DNA of 42,726 nt. Source: Magnaporthiopsis rhizophila (lineage: Eukaryota > Ascomycota > Sordariomycetes > Magnaporthales > Magnaporthaceae). Position numbers and translations under genes: made by a program. Position 1 is the first letter of the stretch. Every line of letters begins with the position of its first letter. The notes under the pieces were generated by a model, which made no database searches, was not told the origin of the DNA, and saw only the letters and a program-made list of their open reading frames with translations. This document shows positions 11,042 to 22,306 of the stretch, one piece after another. The DNA lies in contig PYSS01000196.1 of assembly GCA_003049465.1 (NCBI GenBank), forward strand, positions 1 through 42,726, in the 5' to 3' direction.

Positions 11042-11899
11042 GCTCGGTATCGGGGTTTTCTTCCGGGGTGACGGAAAGGTGGTCCAGGTAGCGACGTTAT
11101 TGTGTGTCATTCATATACCCCCCTTGACAAGCTTTATTAGTCTCACTCCTTTATGCTGGGGTCTTTTTTTTCTTTTTTTTTCTTCACCGTCTACGCTTTC
11201 ATGATAGGCCTCGCAAAGCCCCATTTTGTTCTCCACAGACACTTTGTTCCTTCCCACCTAGGCGTTGTCAAGAAGTGGATAGACGGGGATTTTGTGTTGA
11301 CACGTGGATGGGCTGGGCTGGAAGTGTGTTTTTTCTCCCGACTTGCTATTAATACTGTTTTTTTTTCTTGCTTGTTTCTTGTACATATCGGCCGCTTGAC
11401 CGTGAGCGAGCGGTGCTAGGATGTCGTTTTGTTCTTGTCTGTTTTCCTTGGCTGGGATGGACTTTTTGTCTAGCTCCGTATATGGACATGAGAGCGCCTG
11501 TGCTGCTCTTTTTCTGGCTAGGTCGGCTCCTTTTAGGTATGAATAAACCACGCCAGCGGTGTTGCATCTACGCTGTGAGATGGTTGATGTAAATGCGTGT
11601 TTAACGGGGCACTGCGGCTGCTTATGCATGTGTGTGGGCTTGGTGTTCGGATGTCGAGCAGGTTTGAGTGGTGGTTTAATCGAGAAGCGGCTGTTTATTG
11701 TTCATCCCCAATCGGACTTGATATCGTGTGGACTCCGTGCCTGTGACGAACGAGCGAACCAACATAACTCCTTCGAAGCCGACAAAAATCCGTAGCGCGG
11801 TAAAACAAAAAACACGGAACCCAAGAATTCTTGATGACACAATGTAAATTACATCCCAATCACTAAACTCCGCCTCTCAACCCGTTCTCTCACCCCGTC
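10954..11899. other. Intergenic, 3' ends of two convergent genes
   Basis: This lies between the end of the coiled-coil gene and the end of the minus-strand Gly/Val-rich gene. It is T-rich, with a 33-nt T run at 11008-11040, and probably holds both 3' untranslated regions. ORFs of 60-120 codons on both strands show no coding character. Confidence 0.5.
11008..11040. repeat. 33-nt poly-T run
   Basis: An uninterrupted T run about 55 bases after the stop codon of the coiled-coil gene, in what is probably its 3' untranslated region. Confidence 0.7.
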
Positions 11900-12178
11900 T
11901 CAAGAGCTCTTCCACTGCCCCGCGTCCCGCGCCCCCTTGGCCACGGAGCCCAGGCCGCTCTCGATGCCGCCCGTCAGGTTGGCGACGCCGTCGCCGACGG
12001 GCCTGCCGACGCCGCCCGTGACGCCCGTGACGGTCTCGCCGAGCCCGCGTCCGGCGGCGCCCACGACGCCGCCGACGGTGTTGGTCAGACCCGACACGGT
12101 GTTGCCGAGGGTCGAGGTCAGGAGCTTGGCGCCGCCCGTGACGCCCGAGTCGGAGGACTTTTTGTCGAGGTCGGACAT
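11900..12178 (-). CDS. Small Gly/Val/Thr-rich repeat protein
   Basis: A single exon of 92 residues starts at ATG 12178. After a short hydrophilic start (MSDLDKKSSDSG) the protein is built from imperfect 11-residue-like units in which Gly alternates with Val, Leu, Ala and Thr (LGNTVSGLTNTVGGVVGAAG and relatives), ending ARDAGQWKSS. Periodic Val/Leu on one face suggests amphipathic helices, as in LEA-like or lipid-droplet-binding proteins. It has no Cys, signal peptide or membrane segment. Small proteins of this kind are common in ascomycetes and are often reported as stress- or conidiation-linked, but I know of no assigned function. A TATATAAA sequence on the same strand at 12339-12332, about 155 bases before the ATG, supports a true gene. 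Confidence 0.75.
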   Translation of the reverse strand: MSDLDKKSSDSGVTGGAKLLTSTLGNTVSGLTNTVGGVVGAAGRGLGETVTGVTGGVGRPVGDGVANLTGGIESGLGSVAKGARDAGQWKSS

Positions 12179-12331
12179 GGTGATGTGACGGGCGTAGTTA
12201 GGCTTTCTTAGGTAGATGTTGTTTTTGTCTAGATGTTTTCAGGAGAGGATGTTTTTGTCAAAGGGTTTTGTCTTGTATCCTGGTGTTGCTACTCCCATCG
12301 GATCGGGCAAGTGTGGTGCAGAAGAAGGAGC

Positions 12332-12339
12332 TTTATATA
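12332..12339 (-). promoter_or_regulatory. TATA box of the Gly/Val-rich gene
   Basis: TATATAAA on the minus strand, about 155 bases upstream of the ATG at 12178. The 680-base region between this gene and RRD1 (12179-12859) is the only space for both divergent promoters. I see no other motif there that I would call. Confidence 0.5.
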
Positions 12340-12859
12340 CACGTCTTGGCGATGGTTAGAACGCGCTAGCATGTGCCTCGATCTGATGCTACGTCATGCA
12401 GCGTCGCCCGCCCTCGCCTTGGCTTCTTCCATAACCCGCGTTTAGGCGCTTCATTTGCTCTGCTGAGCCACATGTTCCTTGCGGAATACCCGAGAAACTT
12501 GAACGATGACGTCGGGGCGCCTGTCCGTCTGAGTTTCATGTGAACGTACTGTTGTCTCTTATAACTGTCGTCATTCCTCTGCTGTTAACCTGCACCATCA
12601 CTTGTTTAGAAGTGGCTTACGCATGATGTAATGCCCCACCAAACAAAGTTGGGAGCTTGGGCCACACTCTTTCAGAGCTGCCCCTCATGCAGCCCCCTTG
12701 TCATCACCCGCAGCGGCTCACGGCGGGGTGATGCAGGGTGGTGGGGAGCTGAGAAGAGGCCAAACGACATCGGGCAGTACAGGCTTCAGGGGCGACTCTA
12801 CCACGACGACAAAGTAACACCACCAAACCTAGGCTGCTTGAGCTGGGCTATACACGCAG

Positions 12860-14496
12860 ATGGAGCCACCGCCGCCGCCGGCAGCCAGGCCGTCACCATC
12901 CTTCCCAAGCCTCGCCGTCCTGCCGGACAAGCAGCAGTGGACATTCGAGACGCCCTCGAAGCGCATCCACGACGGCCCTGATGTCGCCCACTTCCTGACA
13001 TCCAAAGCCTACCGCGATATCTGCGTCTTTGTCCTGCAGCTCAACCGCGCACTCTGCCCGCGCCGCAGGACGGATGCCCCAACGGCGGTAGCAGCAGCGG
13101 CGGCTGGCAGCGGAGGTGGTGTCCTGAGCAGACCAGCAGCTGCGGCGGCGGCGACGACAAGCTTCACGCTCGCCGCACACCGCAACGACCCGCCGGCCGT
13201 GCGTCGCCTCCAGGCGCTGCTGGACAAGGTTGGCGCCATCATCGATGATGCCCCGCCGGACCCGGGACCCAGGCGGTTCGGCAATGTTGCCTTCCGGACG
13301 TGGCATAAACTGCTGGGCGAGAGGGCTGATGCGTTGCTGGATGAGGCGCTGGCCCCTGAGGTGCTGGGATTTGGCAGTGGCGGGAGTGAGGATGCCGTCA
13401 AGTCCGAGGAGAGTGAGACAAAGCCAGAGGGTAGTAAAGACACATCCGCCAAAGAGGAGCTCAAGGCCTACTTCCTCGGCGGCTTCGGCAGCTCGCAGCG
13501 GCTCGATTACGGCACGGGCCACGAGCTGAGTTTCGTCGCGTTCCTTGGCGGGCTCTGGAAACTGGGTGCCTTTGCCGATGCGGCGAGCTCGCAGCCGGGA
13601 GAAATGGAGAGGAGCATTGTGCTGGGGGTCATCGAGCCGTACGTCTATTACGCACAAACTACCTGACGCGCATTTTATACCGCTTGTTGACACTACCATG
13701 CCGTGGCGTCAGATACCTCAAGGTCGTTCGAAAGCTCATCCTCACATACACCCTGGAGCCAGCAGGCTCTCACGGGGTCTGGGGGCTGGACGACCACTCC
13801 TTCGTGCCCTACATCTTTGGCTCGGCGCAGCTGACGCGGCCCATCGATGAGTCTGAACCCATGCCGCTCGAGGGTTCCGTGGCCCGGGCGCCCAAGCCGA
13901 GCGATATCCTCAAGCCCGAGACCGTCGAGGTGCAGCGGGAGCTCAACATGTACTTCTCGGCCGTGGGCTTCATCAACGACGTGAAGAAGGGCCCCTTCTG
14001 GGAGCACAGCCCCATCCTGTTCGACGTCTCGGGCATCAAGGACGGCTGGGGCAAGATCAACAAGGGCATGATCAAGATGTTCAACGCCGAGGTCCTGTCA
14101 AAGTTCCCCGTCGTGCAGCACTTCCCCTTCGGCTCGCTCTTCTCGTGGGACGTGGACCCGGACGCGCCCCCGCCCACGGCCAGCATGCACATGCAGAACC
14201 AGCCGCCCGCGCCGTCGGCGGACGGAACGACGACGCGCGCAGTGCCGCCGCAGTCGATGATGCCGCCGGTTGGAGGGGCGGGCACAGCGGCTCCCTGGGC
14301 GCGCGCGCCGGGCACGCCGGGCACGCCGGGCATGTCTTATTCTGGACGCCCTGGGGTTCCTTCGATGGGCGGTGGCAGGCCACCGCCTCCAGACCCTGTG
14401 GCGAGACAGGTGCCAGGGCTGAACGTCACGGTTGTTCCGCAGGAGGAAGAGAGCACGGGCGTGCAGATTAGCCTCACCAAGGCGCCTTGGGCCTGA
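12860..14496 (+). CDS. RRD1: PP2A phosphatase activator (PTPA), RRD1 type
   Basis: Exons 12860-13638 and 13713-14496 give 520 residues. The 74-nt intron has GTACGT at 13639 and CAG before 13713, and the junction restores the conserved run IEPYLKVVRKL. PTPA proteins are peptidyl-prolyl isomerases that activate the PP2A catalytic subunit and related phosphatases in cytoplasm and nucleus. Family blocks are plain: LDYGTGHELSFVAFLGGLWKL, LEPAGSHGVWGLDD, FVPYIFGSAQL, GPFWEHSPILFD and KMFNAEVLSKFPVVQHF. HSFVPYIFGS plus GPFWEHSPILFD match the yeast Rrd1 branch rather than Rrd2. After about residue 400 there is a Pro/Gly/Met-rich tail ending TKAPWA, common in fungal RRD1. An Ala/Gly-rich insertion at about 70-95 replaces a usually short loop. 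Confidence 0.93.
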
Positions 14497-14955
14497 GGTC
14501 CGTGATGGGACGGCGATGCTGGATCTTGCTACGTACCTCTTTGAGCATCACAAAGGTACCAGAGAGGGAGTGAACACTCTAGGACACTGTAGAGTCGAGT
14601 AGATGGATACCCTTTTCATATGCAAATCAGGCACATCAAATAAAAAAGAAGAATGCTCTGAAGCATTTGATCTAACTGGGTATCTCCGTAAAACCATTGG
14701 CCAAACAAAACCTTTCCCGAGAGTGCTGCTTTAAACTCTCTTTTCCTATTTCCCTTGTATCCTCTCCTGCGTTCTTGAACTTGTTTCTTCTAGACCAGCC
14801 ATCTCCCACCGGCGTCTCCAACGCAAGCAACCCTCCTTCCTCCTCTGCCACCCCAAAATCATCTCGTCATCCTCATCCCCTCCCCACAGTCTTCTTCTTC
14901 TTGCGGCCTGGGGTCTGGCCGGCTGGCAGGCAGGCAAGGCAGGCGAGGGTCTCTC
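14497..14955. other. Intergenic between convergent RRD1 and the polyQ gene
   Basis: About 460 bases hold the two 3' ends. I see no gene or recognisable element. Confidence 0.5.
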
Positions 14956-15433
14956 TCACATCTGCTCCGCGAGCATCTCGACCAGCGCGTCCAGGATCTC
15001 GTCGTCCCGCCAGCCGCCCCGTCGGCACCGGATGATCCACCCGAGCAGGGCGGCCGGCGAGCCCAGGATCTCGCCCGGGCTCGACACGCTCTCGGGGAAG
15101 CTCGGCGCGGGCGACGAGTCGAGGGCGTCGGCGCGGGCGCGGGCGAGGAGGACGTCGGTCCAGGTGGGGGAGGCCCCATCCTGCTGCTGCTCCTGCTGCT
15201 GTTGCTGCTCTTGCTGCTGCTCCTGCTCTCGCTGCAGCAGCCGCCGGCCAAAGTAGGCGGCGTAGCCGGGCGGAGGAGAGGCGTCGGCGAACCGCAGGCC
15301 GGCCGGGACGGACATCATCTGGCCCATAAACCACGGGTGTCGCACCCAGTCGCGGGCGGGGCCGGCTTGGTGTTCGTGGTGCTGCTGCTGCTGCTGCTGG
15401 GCGGGAGCTGTGGTGGTGGTGGTGGTGGCGGCA

Positions 15434-15464
<31 letters not shown>

Positions 15465-15702
15465 AGTGGCCGGGGTGGTATCCGGCGGAAGAGGCTTTTC
15501 ATGGACGTGACAGTTGTTTTATTAGCATGTGAGCACCCCAAAGGCTTGTTTCTTCGGCGTGTCACGGGTGGCGGGTGGCAGAGGTCAATATCATTTCATG
15601 CATGCATCACGTACCGGGCTGGCGGGCGGCGGGGTGCTGCTGGCCTGCAGCCGGGCGGAAGGGAGCGGCCTCGGGCCGGAGGGAGAACGAGCTGCCGGAC
15701 AT
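14956..15702 (-). CDS. Low-complexity polyQ/polyA/polyT protein of unknown function
   Basis: Two exons, 15702-15615 and 15494-14956, give 208 residues. The intron has GTACGT after 15615, a GCTAAT-type branch sequence and AAAAG at the acceptor, joined in phase 1. Only this splice keeps the frame open, because the minus strand has a TGA just before the acceptor. The order is: MSGSSFSLRPEAAPFRP start, GYHPGHF, a run of Ala, a run of Thr, a run of six Gln, a conserved-looking segment ARDWVRHPWFMGQMMSVPAG, a long Gln/Glu tract, then a compact acidic helix-rich end (WRDDEILDALVEMLAEQM). PolyQ with an acidic hydrophobic end would fit a transcription-related protein, but this is inference; I recognise no domain. 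The in-frame leader upstream has no other ATG, so the start is fixed at 15702. Confidence 0.7.
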
Positions 15703-15810
15703 GCTGTTGTTATTGCTGTTGTTGTTGTTGTTGTTGTTTTTGTTGTTGTTGCTGCTGTTGTTGGTGCCGCTGTCGTTGTTATTGTTGTTGTTATCGTTGT
15801 TGTTGTTGCT
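15703..15810 (-). repeat. AAC trinucleotide repeat in the 5' leader of the polyQ gene
   Basis: About 100 bases of imperfect AAC units on the minus strand (GTT on the plus strand) end three bases before the ATG at 15702. Read in frame the tract would encode mostly Asn, but no ATG precedes it before an upstream TAA, so it is probably untranslated leader. Confidence 0.7.
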
Positions 15811-17640
15811 GGTGTTCTCGGCTTGGCTGGGAGCGGGCGAAAAGTGGTGATGATGTTGTGAGAGTGGAGGGAAACAGTGCTGGCGAAAGATGTCGTGTTT
15901 GCGGGGAAGGAAAGGTTTTTTTTACTGCCAGTTTTCGAATGCTGCGGTTAGGGCTTGATGCCCTCTTCCGTTCCAGAGATGCTAGAGGAACTCGGTAGTT
16001 GGAGAGGGGGGTGCGTAAAGAAGGGTGTTTGGGAAGGTGCGGGCGAGGGTGGGTGATAGACTATCAAAGACGGCGAGCTTCCACCGGCGTGGCTCGGGCA
16101 AATATGTGGCCTCATCCTTCTCGTCTTTTCTTATTTCCCCAGACAAGCTTAACTACAAGGCAACCATGGACGAGGAAGAGCCTGGCCGGTATGCAGGAAA
16201 CAAGGGGATGCGGCTGCTGGCTTATACGATGGTCAGGCATACCTACTATATATCTTCCTATTTCTCACACGCCAGAAACGGTGAACAAATTCCTATGGTG
16301 AAGCCAGCGAGGTGCCATATTCAACATCAGGCCGGGCGCTCCAACGCAATCTGGACCGCCCTCATATAAAATGGACAACCGTCTTACACATGAAGAAAAT
16401 TGAAAGGGAAAGGTTAAGCAGGCTCCCATGCAGTCTTTTAACCTGGGTAAAGACAGGCAGAAGGAGAAGGACCAGATAATGGAGCCACATCTCCAAAGCA
16501 ACTCCCGTTGTCGCAGTCGTGCCGAGCGCGTAGAAACGCTGCCAGAAGTTCTAAGATGGGTATTTACAAGGACGAACTCAGTTTAAAGCACACGGCGGGG
16601 GGTGCACGTATCACGTTTTCTCGCCATTCGGTGGCTACTTCCACAAAACTGAATGGGTCTCCTCATATGCCATTCAGGTTTCTAGGACGTCTAATTTCCT
16701 AGCCCACCGGAAATGCACAATAGGAAGCGGTAGTAGTCGAACGGGGTGGGGACAATAGGAGGCTGCACGGGTATCCCCATCGCCGATATCAGAAGAGGGT
16801 AGTCCAACAGCGTGGGCTGCTCCAGCTGGGCCAGACAGTATCATAGAAGAAGAGCAAGGAGAAAGCCATACTGAGCACTGACCAGCTCACCACTGGCGTT
16901 CCGTTTCGGGGACTGGCACCCAGCAGGCTGACATGCGTCCCCACCTGCTCCGGGATAGCACTTTCCTTGACCCGACGTCAACTTTAACATGTTAGACAGA
17001 CGGGCTGCACGTTGACCCATCCCTGTACCCGCCCCGCTGGGGCTCTTTCTAGCTGTTCAGCCCTTTTGATATTTGATGTTCTTCATTCTCTCCCGCCCCC
17101 CACCTGCTAGCGGCCGATATGCAGAAGCGTCTTTCCCCAAGCGTGAGTCGAGCTGGTACTTTCCGTGGTTGCCAGTCTACCTTGAGCCCGCCCAATCCTC
17201 GTCTATTAACGAACATTCCATACTACCACAGGTGGTCTTTATGCCAACGTCAACGTCGCCACTGTCACCCGTTCCTCATGATGCTTCTATGAGTCTAGCC
17301 CTCCTTTACATCCTCGTCAGGAGCTCCCCGCCTGCCAGACCCAGGCCAATCCGAGTTTTCAAGGCTACACGTAATATGGCGTACGCGTCTGTGTCCAACG
17401 GACCACCTGGCTGGCCCTCGGGTCCGCAGGGCGACATTTCTGAGGTTCCCAGAAGCAAAGATACCAACGACACGGCGTAGCCATAGCTTGCTTGGCCACC
17501 TCGCTCGATCTGATACGGGGAGTATTTTGCACTTGTCGCACCAATACGTTAGCTCGCTGACTTTTGTTCGCTGTCTCCTGATGTATGGCTGACACTGCTG
17601 CACCCACCCAGATACTCTCCTTAACTGGAAGCAAATCCGT
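15811..17640. other. Intergenic, no gene recognised
   Basis: About 1.8 kb. The first few hundred bases are the likely promoter of the minus-strand polyQ gene. The rest contains only scattered ORFs of 60-135 codons on both strands without family resemblance or splice-supported extension. Confidence 0.5.
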
Positions 17641-18705
17641 TTCCCGCTTCTCGCTTCCTGCTGGCCGTGGCCGCTATCCCGCCCTCAGAGGTTTCGTCAT
17701 CCTCCGGGACACGCGTAAGACTTTTACGAAGCCATCCAGTGTGGCACGCGAACGCGGCGGCCAGGTCAGCCATACAGATCTACGCCATGAACAGCATCCT
17801 CCGCCTCCACCTCCGCCTCCGGATCACGCCCCGCGTGCCCACGGTGCCCGCCTAGCGTTCGAACCTGCACAAGCTTCGAGTGCCGCAGTTGTGGTACCCT
17901 CGACTTCGACCTCGGCCGGCGCAGTGTCTTGACGATCCTGGCCTGGTGGCTGGCCCTCGTGGCCCTTCTTTGCCCTTATCTGTACTGCCGCGCCCAAGCT
18001 CGGAGACTGCAGGCTGACGAGGCGCTTGCGATCCCTTAGTACTACTCGACCAACACGAGGGCGTCCGTGCCTACCGGACGACGGGGTGTTGAACGTACTC
18101 CTTGGGGAGTGATGAGCACCCGAAGGTCTTTCAACATCCTCCGTCGAGGTGAGTGTCATACTCTGGATACGTCCCTTGATGCCCTGACAGACGTGACAGC
18201 TGATACATCCCCTTATGTTCTCGAACGCTTTTAGATAGCACGGCTACCCCGTCTAGCGCAGTATGCCGCATCCGCACACGATGATCCCACCGGCCGCCCG
18301 AGGTGCCAAGAGCTGGACAGCACCAGATCCTGTTACGATGTCCAGTCTTGCGGGTGAGTGCCACCACGAGTATCCGACACATCCACCTGAACACGGACCC
18401 CAATTCTAAACCCCAGCGCTGCCGACGTCTAGCTTCGCCCACACCGAGCGCCCCTACCGCACTGAAGCTGCCCCCGAGCGCCACAGTTACAATCCCGGCC
18501 ACTGCTTGATCGCCTTCTCGAAGGCATGATGGTATCCAGCTCGGCAGCGGATGCCAAGGTCTCAGGGCATACATTAGCTGAGCGAGCAGCCGGTGCAAGG
18601 AAATTCCCGATATGGATGGAGAATGAACGAGGCCTTCGGGCATCCATGGTGATGGCGGCGGTATACAGCAACGCGACAGAGGCCACTACATCCTGAGAGG
18701 AGGAG
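17640..18705 (+). pseudogene. Possible decayed gene for a Cys-rich membrane protein
   Basis: Several protein-like pieces lie in order on the plus strand but not in one frame. (1) About 17650-17715 is a signal-peptide-like FLLAVAAIPP stretch followed by GTAAGA. (2) About 17810-18036 is a Cys-rich piece (CPRCPP, CRSCGTLDFDLG), then a membrane span with Leu/Ala/Trp core flanked by RR on both sides, ending ADEALAIP. (3) TAG at 18037-18039, after which the same frame stays open for 36 residues to a GTGAGT donor at 18149. (4) Later pieces in other frames end at about 18520 and 18690. A single in-frame TAG within an otherwise coherent exon, plus later frame changes, suggests inactivation. A signal peptide, Cys-rich outside and a basic tail would fit a surface sensor or cell-wall protein. 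The family is unknown and the whole call is tentative. Confidence 0.3.
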
Positions 18706-18938
18706 AGTTACCCGTCATGGCTAGTAAAGCCGGTCTGAGGAGGACAAGCCGCTGATGGAGGATTAGAAATTCTGCCCGGTGGACTCGGTTAGACGACAAG
18801 CTCTCATGGTTTGTATTTCTACTGCTTTTCTAGCGGCACTGGCATCGGAGTTCCTAGCGGGTTGCATGAGAGGCTGCAACGACAACATCACTTTGCGTTC
18901 TCTACTCCCAGTGACCCGAGTGATCACATTCCGGCCAA

Positions 18939-21173
18939 TCACCTGATAACAATCTCCCCAATCTCCGTATATCCCTCCCCTATCCATAACTTGGGCGCTT
19001 CACCGTCCATCAATCCATAGGCATAAAACGTCCCGACGTGGCGGTAACTGTCGTTGTTCCCGTCCCTGTCATCGTCGTCGCGCAGCAACACAGGCATCCG
19101 CGAGCCTTCGAGGAAAGCGACGACGTCCCCCGGCTTCAGGCCGCGCGGCCCGCGGCCCACGTACCCTCCATCGGTCACAAACAGGGACTGTCCCCGCACC
19201 GCCGTCTGCTGGTGCCTCAGGTCGAGCTCGACCGCCTCGAGGCGCTCGCGGGACCAGATCCTGGCGATGATTGAGGGGCCGAGCCCCTCGAGGAGCTGGT
19301 ACCGCAGCTTGTCGCGAAAGTCCGGGGGCTCATCGTCGAACGGCGGCTCGTCGAGCCACCCTTGCACGGCGAGGGCCATCTGCGGCGGACATATCCGGAC
19401 CATGTTGCCGTCTTCGTCGCGGACGACGTGCGTCTGCTTGTCGAAGGCGATGGCGGGGAACAGGTTCGCCATCAGGGCGTCCATCGGCCGGCCGGCCCAG
19501 CCGCCGTCGTCGGGGAGGAAGCCGTCGGCCAGGACGTCGTGCAGGAAGCTCATCATGCCGCCGGTCCAAACGCCGACGTCGTCCGGGATGGCCCGCGCCC
19601 GGAGGACGCTCACCGTCGCGACTCCGCGCACCGTGATAGTCAGGTCCTGAGCGCTGTACACAGGCTTCTGCTCGCTGTCGTGCTCGTCGAACAGCCCAGA
19701 CGCCGCGCTCTGGCCCTCGCTCAGCAGGCCGTAGTCTATCGTGGGAATGTTCCTTTGGCCGGGATGAGGGGTCCACGACGGCATGTCTGGAGTGTAGGAC
19801 GTCATGCCGACTCCGGCCAGGGCGAGGATCCTGTCCAGGTGGCCGACGGAGTCTTTTCGGAGGCACTCCATGGTCATCGTCGCGAAGACCTCCCCGACCG
19901 GTTTGGAATAGTCGATGGGTATAGGAAGCTTGGAAACGGCCAGGACCCCGTACACGTGGTCGCGCTTGTCCGTTGCCTCCTTCTTCATTGCAGTATCGGA
20001 GTGCACCATCCAGGGCCTATTCACGGTCTGGGCCGTGAACAATGCGTCGACTGCCAACGAGGGGAAGTGTTGCCTGCAAAACTGGCTGACCACACGCCGG
20101 ACCCTGAGCGATTCTGGTGATTCTCCTTCTTCGGGCTCTGTTTTCGGGTTCCACTGCCCGAGGGCCAACATGTCGTATCGGTGTTTCCCCCAGTCGAAGC
20201 AGAGGCTGTCGGTCACCAGGACCAAGGATTTGGCCAGATGCCTCTCCTGGATTGTCCAGACGCGGGAGAAGTAGGGCGATTCCATCAAGTGGACCAGGGC
20301 CGCCCAGTGATCCAGTGAGGAGAGGATGTACGAGGGCGACTTCAGCCACTCCCAGTCGTTCTCGATCCACACCTTGACCGTCGCCGTGGAGGCGGAGTAT
20401 CCGTAGCCGCGCCAGGCCGCCTGCGTGGCCGGGTCGCGCGTGCTCTCGCGCACGTACTCACGGCAGACCTCGAACTTGAACTTCTTGCCCTCGGGATGCT
20501 CGCCGTCGCGCTCGGTGATCATGTCCCGCACCAGCTCCGCCTTCTGGCTCGCAAAGGCGCTGCAGACGTCGATGAGCAGCCGCAGGCCCGTGTCCAGCCG
20601 CGGGTCCTCGCCGTGGCCGACGGAGCCGACGACGAGCTTGGCGCTCGAGTAGACGGCCCCCATCAGCGGGATCTGGCTGCTCTTCTCGGCCAGGTCCGCC
20701 TGGTTGATGCAGATGGCGTCGGCCCAGAAGCGCAGGGATGAAGGGTACCAGTTTGGTATGGTGAAATCGGTCTCGGCCAGATAGGAATCCATCTGGGTTG
20801 CCCACCAAGCCTCGGCTCCCCAGGCCGGTACAGGGTATTCCGGGTCGTACGGGAAGTCATCCCTGCAGCTCGCCGCGAGATCCTCGCGCATGACCTGGCT
20901 GAGCGAGTGGCGGACGGCTTGGCGGAGGGCAGCGTCCAGGTTGACTGTGGCGTTGAACGGTGCGTCATTGATGATGATTTCCTTGGTGACAGACGGGTCG
21001 CCCCAAGTGTACGACAAGGCGATAAAGTCCGGCTTGTCGAGCAGGGAGACCACGTGGAGTTTGCAGTTGATGACGGACGAATTGTCTTTGGGGTCGAAAG
21101 GGGTTATTTCGATGATTCGGATTTCCTGTCTCGTTGGATCGAGAGGTTGGTAGATGGAACTTCTTGAGGCCAT
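18939..21173 (-). CDS. HET-domain (heterokaryon incompatibility) protein
   Basis: A single exon of 744 residues. ATG 21173 is chosen because the longer open frame starts at a TTG. The HET domain (PF06985) is shown by FIALSYTWGD (50-59) and FWADAICINQADLAEKSSQI (149-168), with a longer than usual stretch of about 90 residues between these two motifs. HET proteins trigger cell death or growth arrest when genetically different hyphae fuse, and many others of the large family are untested. The C-terminal half (about 400-744) is an alpha/beta region without a domain I can name, ending with the short Gly-rich segment (VTDGGYVGRGPRGLKPGD) common in this class. No partner gene of the known HET pairs is next to it. 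The ORF is intact, so it is probably functional. Confidence 0.92.
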   Translation of the reverse strand: MASRSSIYQPLDPTRQEIRIIEITPFDPKDNSSVINCKLHVVSLLDKPDFIALSYTWGDPSVTKEIIINDAPFNATVNLDAALRQAVRHSLSQVMREDLAASCRDDFPYDPEYPVPAWGAEAWWATQMDSYLAETDFTIPNWYPSSLRFWADAICINQADLAEKSSQIPLMGAVYSSAKLVVGSVGHGEDPRLDTGLRLLIDVCSAFASQKAELVRDMITERDGEHPEGKKFKFEVCREYVRESTRDPATQAAWRGYGYSASTATVKVWIENDWEWLKSPSYILSSLDHWAALVHLMESPYFSRVWTIQERHLAKSLVLVTDSLCFDWGKHRYDMLALGQWNPKTEPEEGESPESLRVRRVVSQFCRQHFPSLAVDALFTAQTVNRPWMVHSDTAMKKEATDKRDHVYGVLAVSKLPIPIDYSKPVGEVFATMTMECLRKDSVGHLDRILALAGVGMTSYTPDMPSWTPHPGQRNIPTIDYGLLSEGQSAASGLFDEHDSEQKPVYSAQDLTITVRGVATVSVLRARAIPDDVGVWTGGMMSFLHDVLADGFLPDDGGWAGRPMDALMANLFPAIAFDKQTHVVRDEDGNMVRICPPQMALAVQGWLDEPPFDDEPPDFRDKLRYQLLEGLGPSIIARIWSRERLEAVELDLRHQQTAVRGQSLFVTDGGYVGRGPRGLKPGDVVAFLEGSRMPVLLRDDDDRDGNNDSYRHVGTFYAYGLMDGEAPKLWIGEGYTEIGEIVIR

Positions 21174-21248
21174 TTTGGTTCTCGTGATGTGATCAGGGGC
21201 AGAAGGTGGCGGCTTCAAGGGGATCTCGCCCTATGCCTCCCGCCGAGA

Positions 21249-21254
21249 TATATA
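21249..21254 (-). promoter_or_regulatory. TATA box of the HET gene
   Basis: TATATA about 75 bases upstream of the ATG at 21173, read on the minus strand, in the right position for a core promoter. Confidence 0.45.
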
Positions 21255-22306
21255 GATCGAGTGGTGATCATACTCGCTCCACAGCTGGCATCCTGCGTTG
21301 GGCCTCCAGTTGGCTGCCTCCCCATCTTGGCTGTGCAAGGCCCCATCTATAGATATGCAGCCAATGTTGGCACAGGCGGTTAGCAATCGTTACTTTATTA
21401 AGAATTCTAACATGAAGGGCATTCTAGCCAGCAGTATGGGTGTATCCGATAGTTACCAGCTGCTTCGAGGTCTCGAGGCCGTTCCTGGCTTCACAAGTAA
21501 ACAAGGAGGAGAAATGTCTCGCAGCTCCATATCCGCCAAGCTAGAATGCAAGGGGGCGGCGCTGATTGACGGAGGTGCGGGGTTGGCGCCAGGATAGAAG
21601 CTAGACCGTTCTGGGATCAATAACGGAGGCATGACTTGTTTGCTGCGGGAAGGCGCGGTTGCAGCTGGGGTGCAGCTGCCACCTGAGAATTGGTGGGCTT
21701 TGATTTGCAGGACCCTGCAGCCATTGTGTGCAGCTTCTGAGTTGGTGGGGAGACACAAGAGCTTGATCTTATCATCTGTGTCGAGTGCACAAGAGCACAA
21801 TCTATGGTGATGAGGAGTTTGATTGCGACATCTCCTCGTCCCTAGGGGCTGGCACCTTTCCAGCTGTGGTCTAGCAGCCTGGCCATGGGCGTTGGACGGG
21901 GGTGGACAGGTCGAACATGCGCCGTTTCAGCTCGGCAGATTGCTGTTGAGTGACTTTGATAGGACGTTGCTGGGCTGCCAAGCTTGCTGTCTGCTGCACC
22001 CTGCTGCCACCACCTTATCATTTTTTTTTTTTATTCCACTCCATTCGCCTGCTCTCGCTTGACCACGCACTCCCCTCTCTCACTCCCTGCCCACTCGTAT
22101 CCCCCAGTGGCTGGCTCGAGTTCCCCTCCCCTGCGAGCACCAGGACCGTTATTTAAAATCGCAGTCTCGTGCCTTTTATTTCGCGCCTCGTGCTCTCGCT
22201 CTCACTCTTTTCACTTTCGACTGCTTTCAATCCAACTTTTTCTGGCGTAGATCCAGCACCACGACCATTTCTTGACCTGGGAACTTCACCCACCCCAACC
22301 TTCAAG
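21255..22306. other. Divergent promoter region between HET and Ala/Pro-rich genes
   Basis: About 1 kb without a gene. Toward the right end it turns pyrimidine-rich. A TTTAAA at 22152-22157, about 150 bases before the ATG at 22307, is a candidate core element for the rightward gene. Confidence 0.45.

Noticed and set aside
17845..17862. tRNA-like T-loop GTTCGAA
   Set aside because: The flanking bases do not pair into a T stem and no acceptor or anticodon arms can be formed around it.
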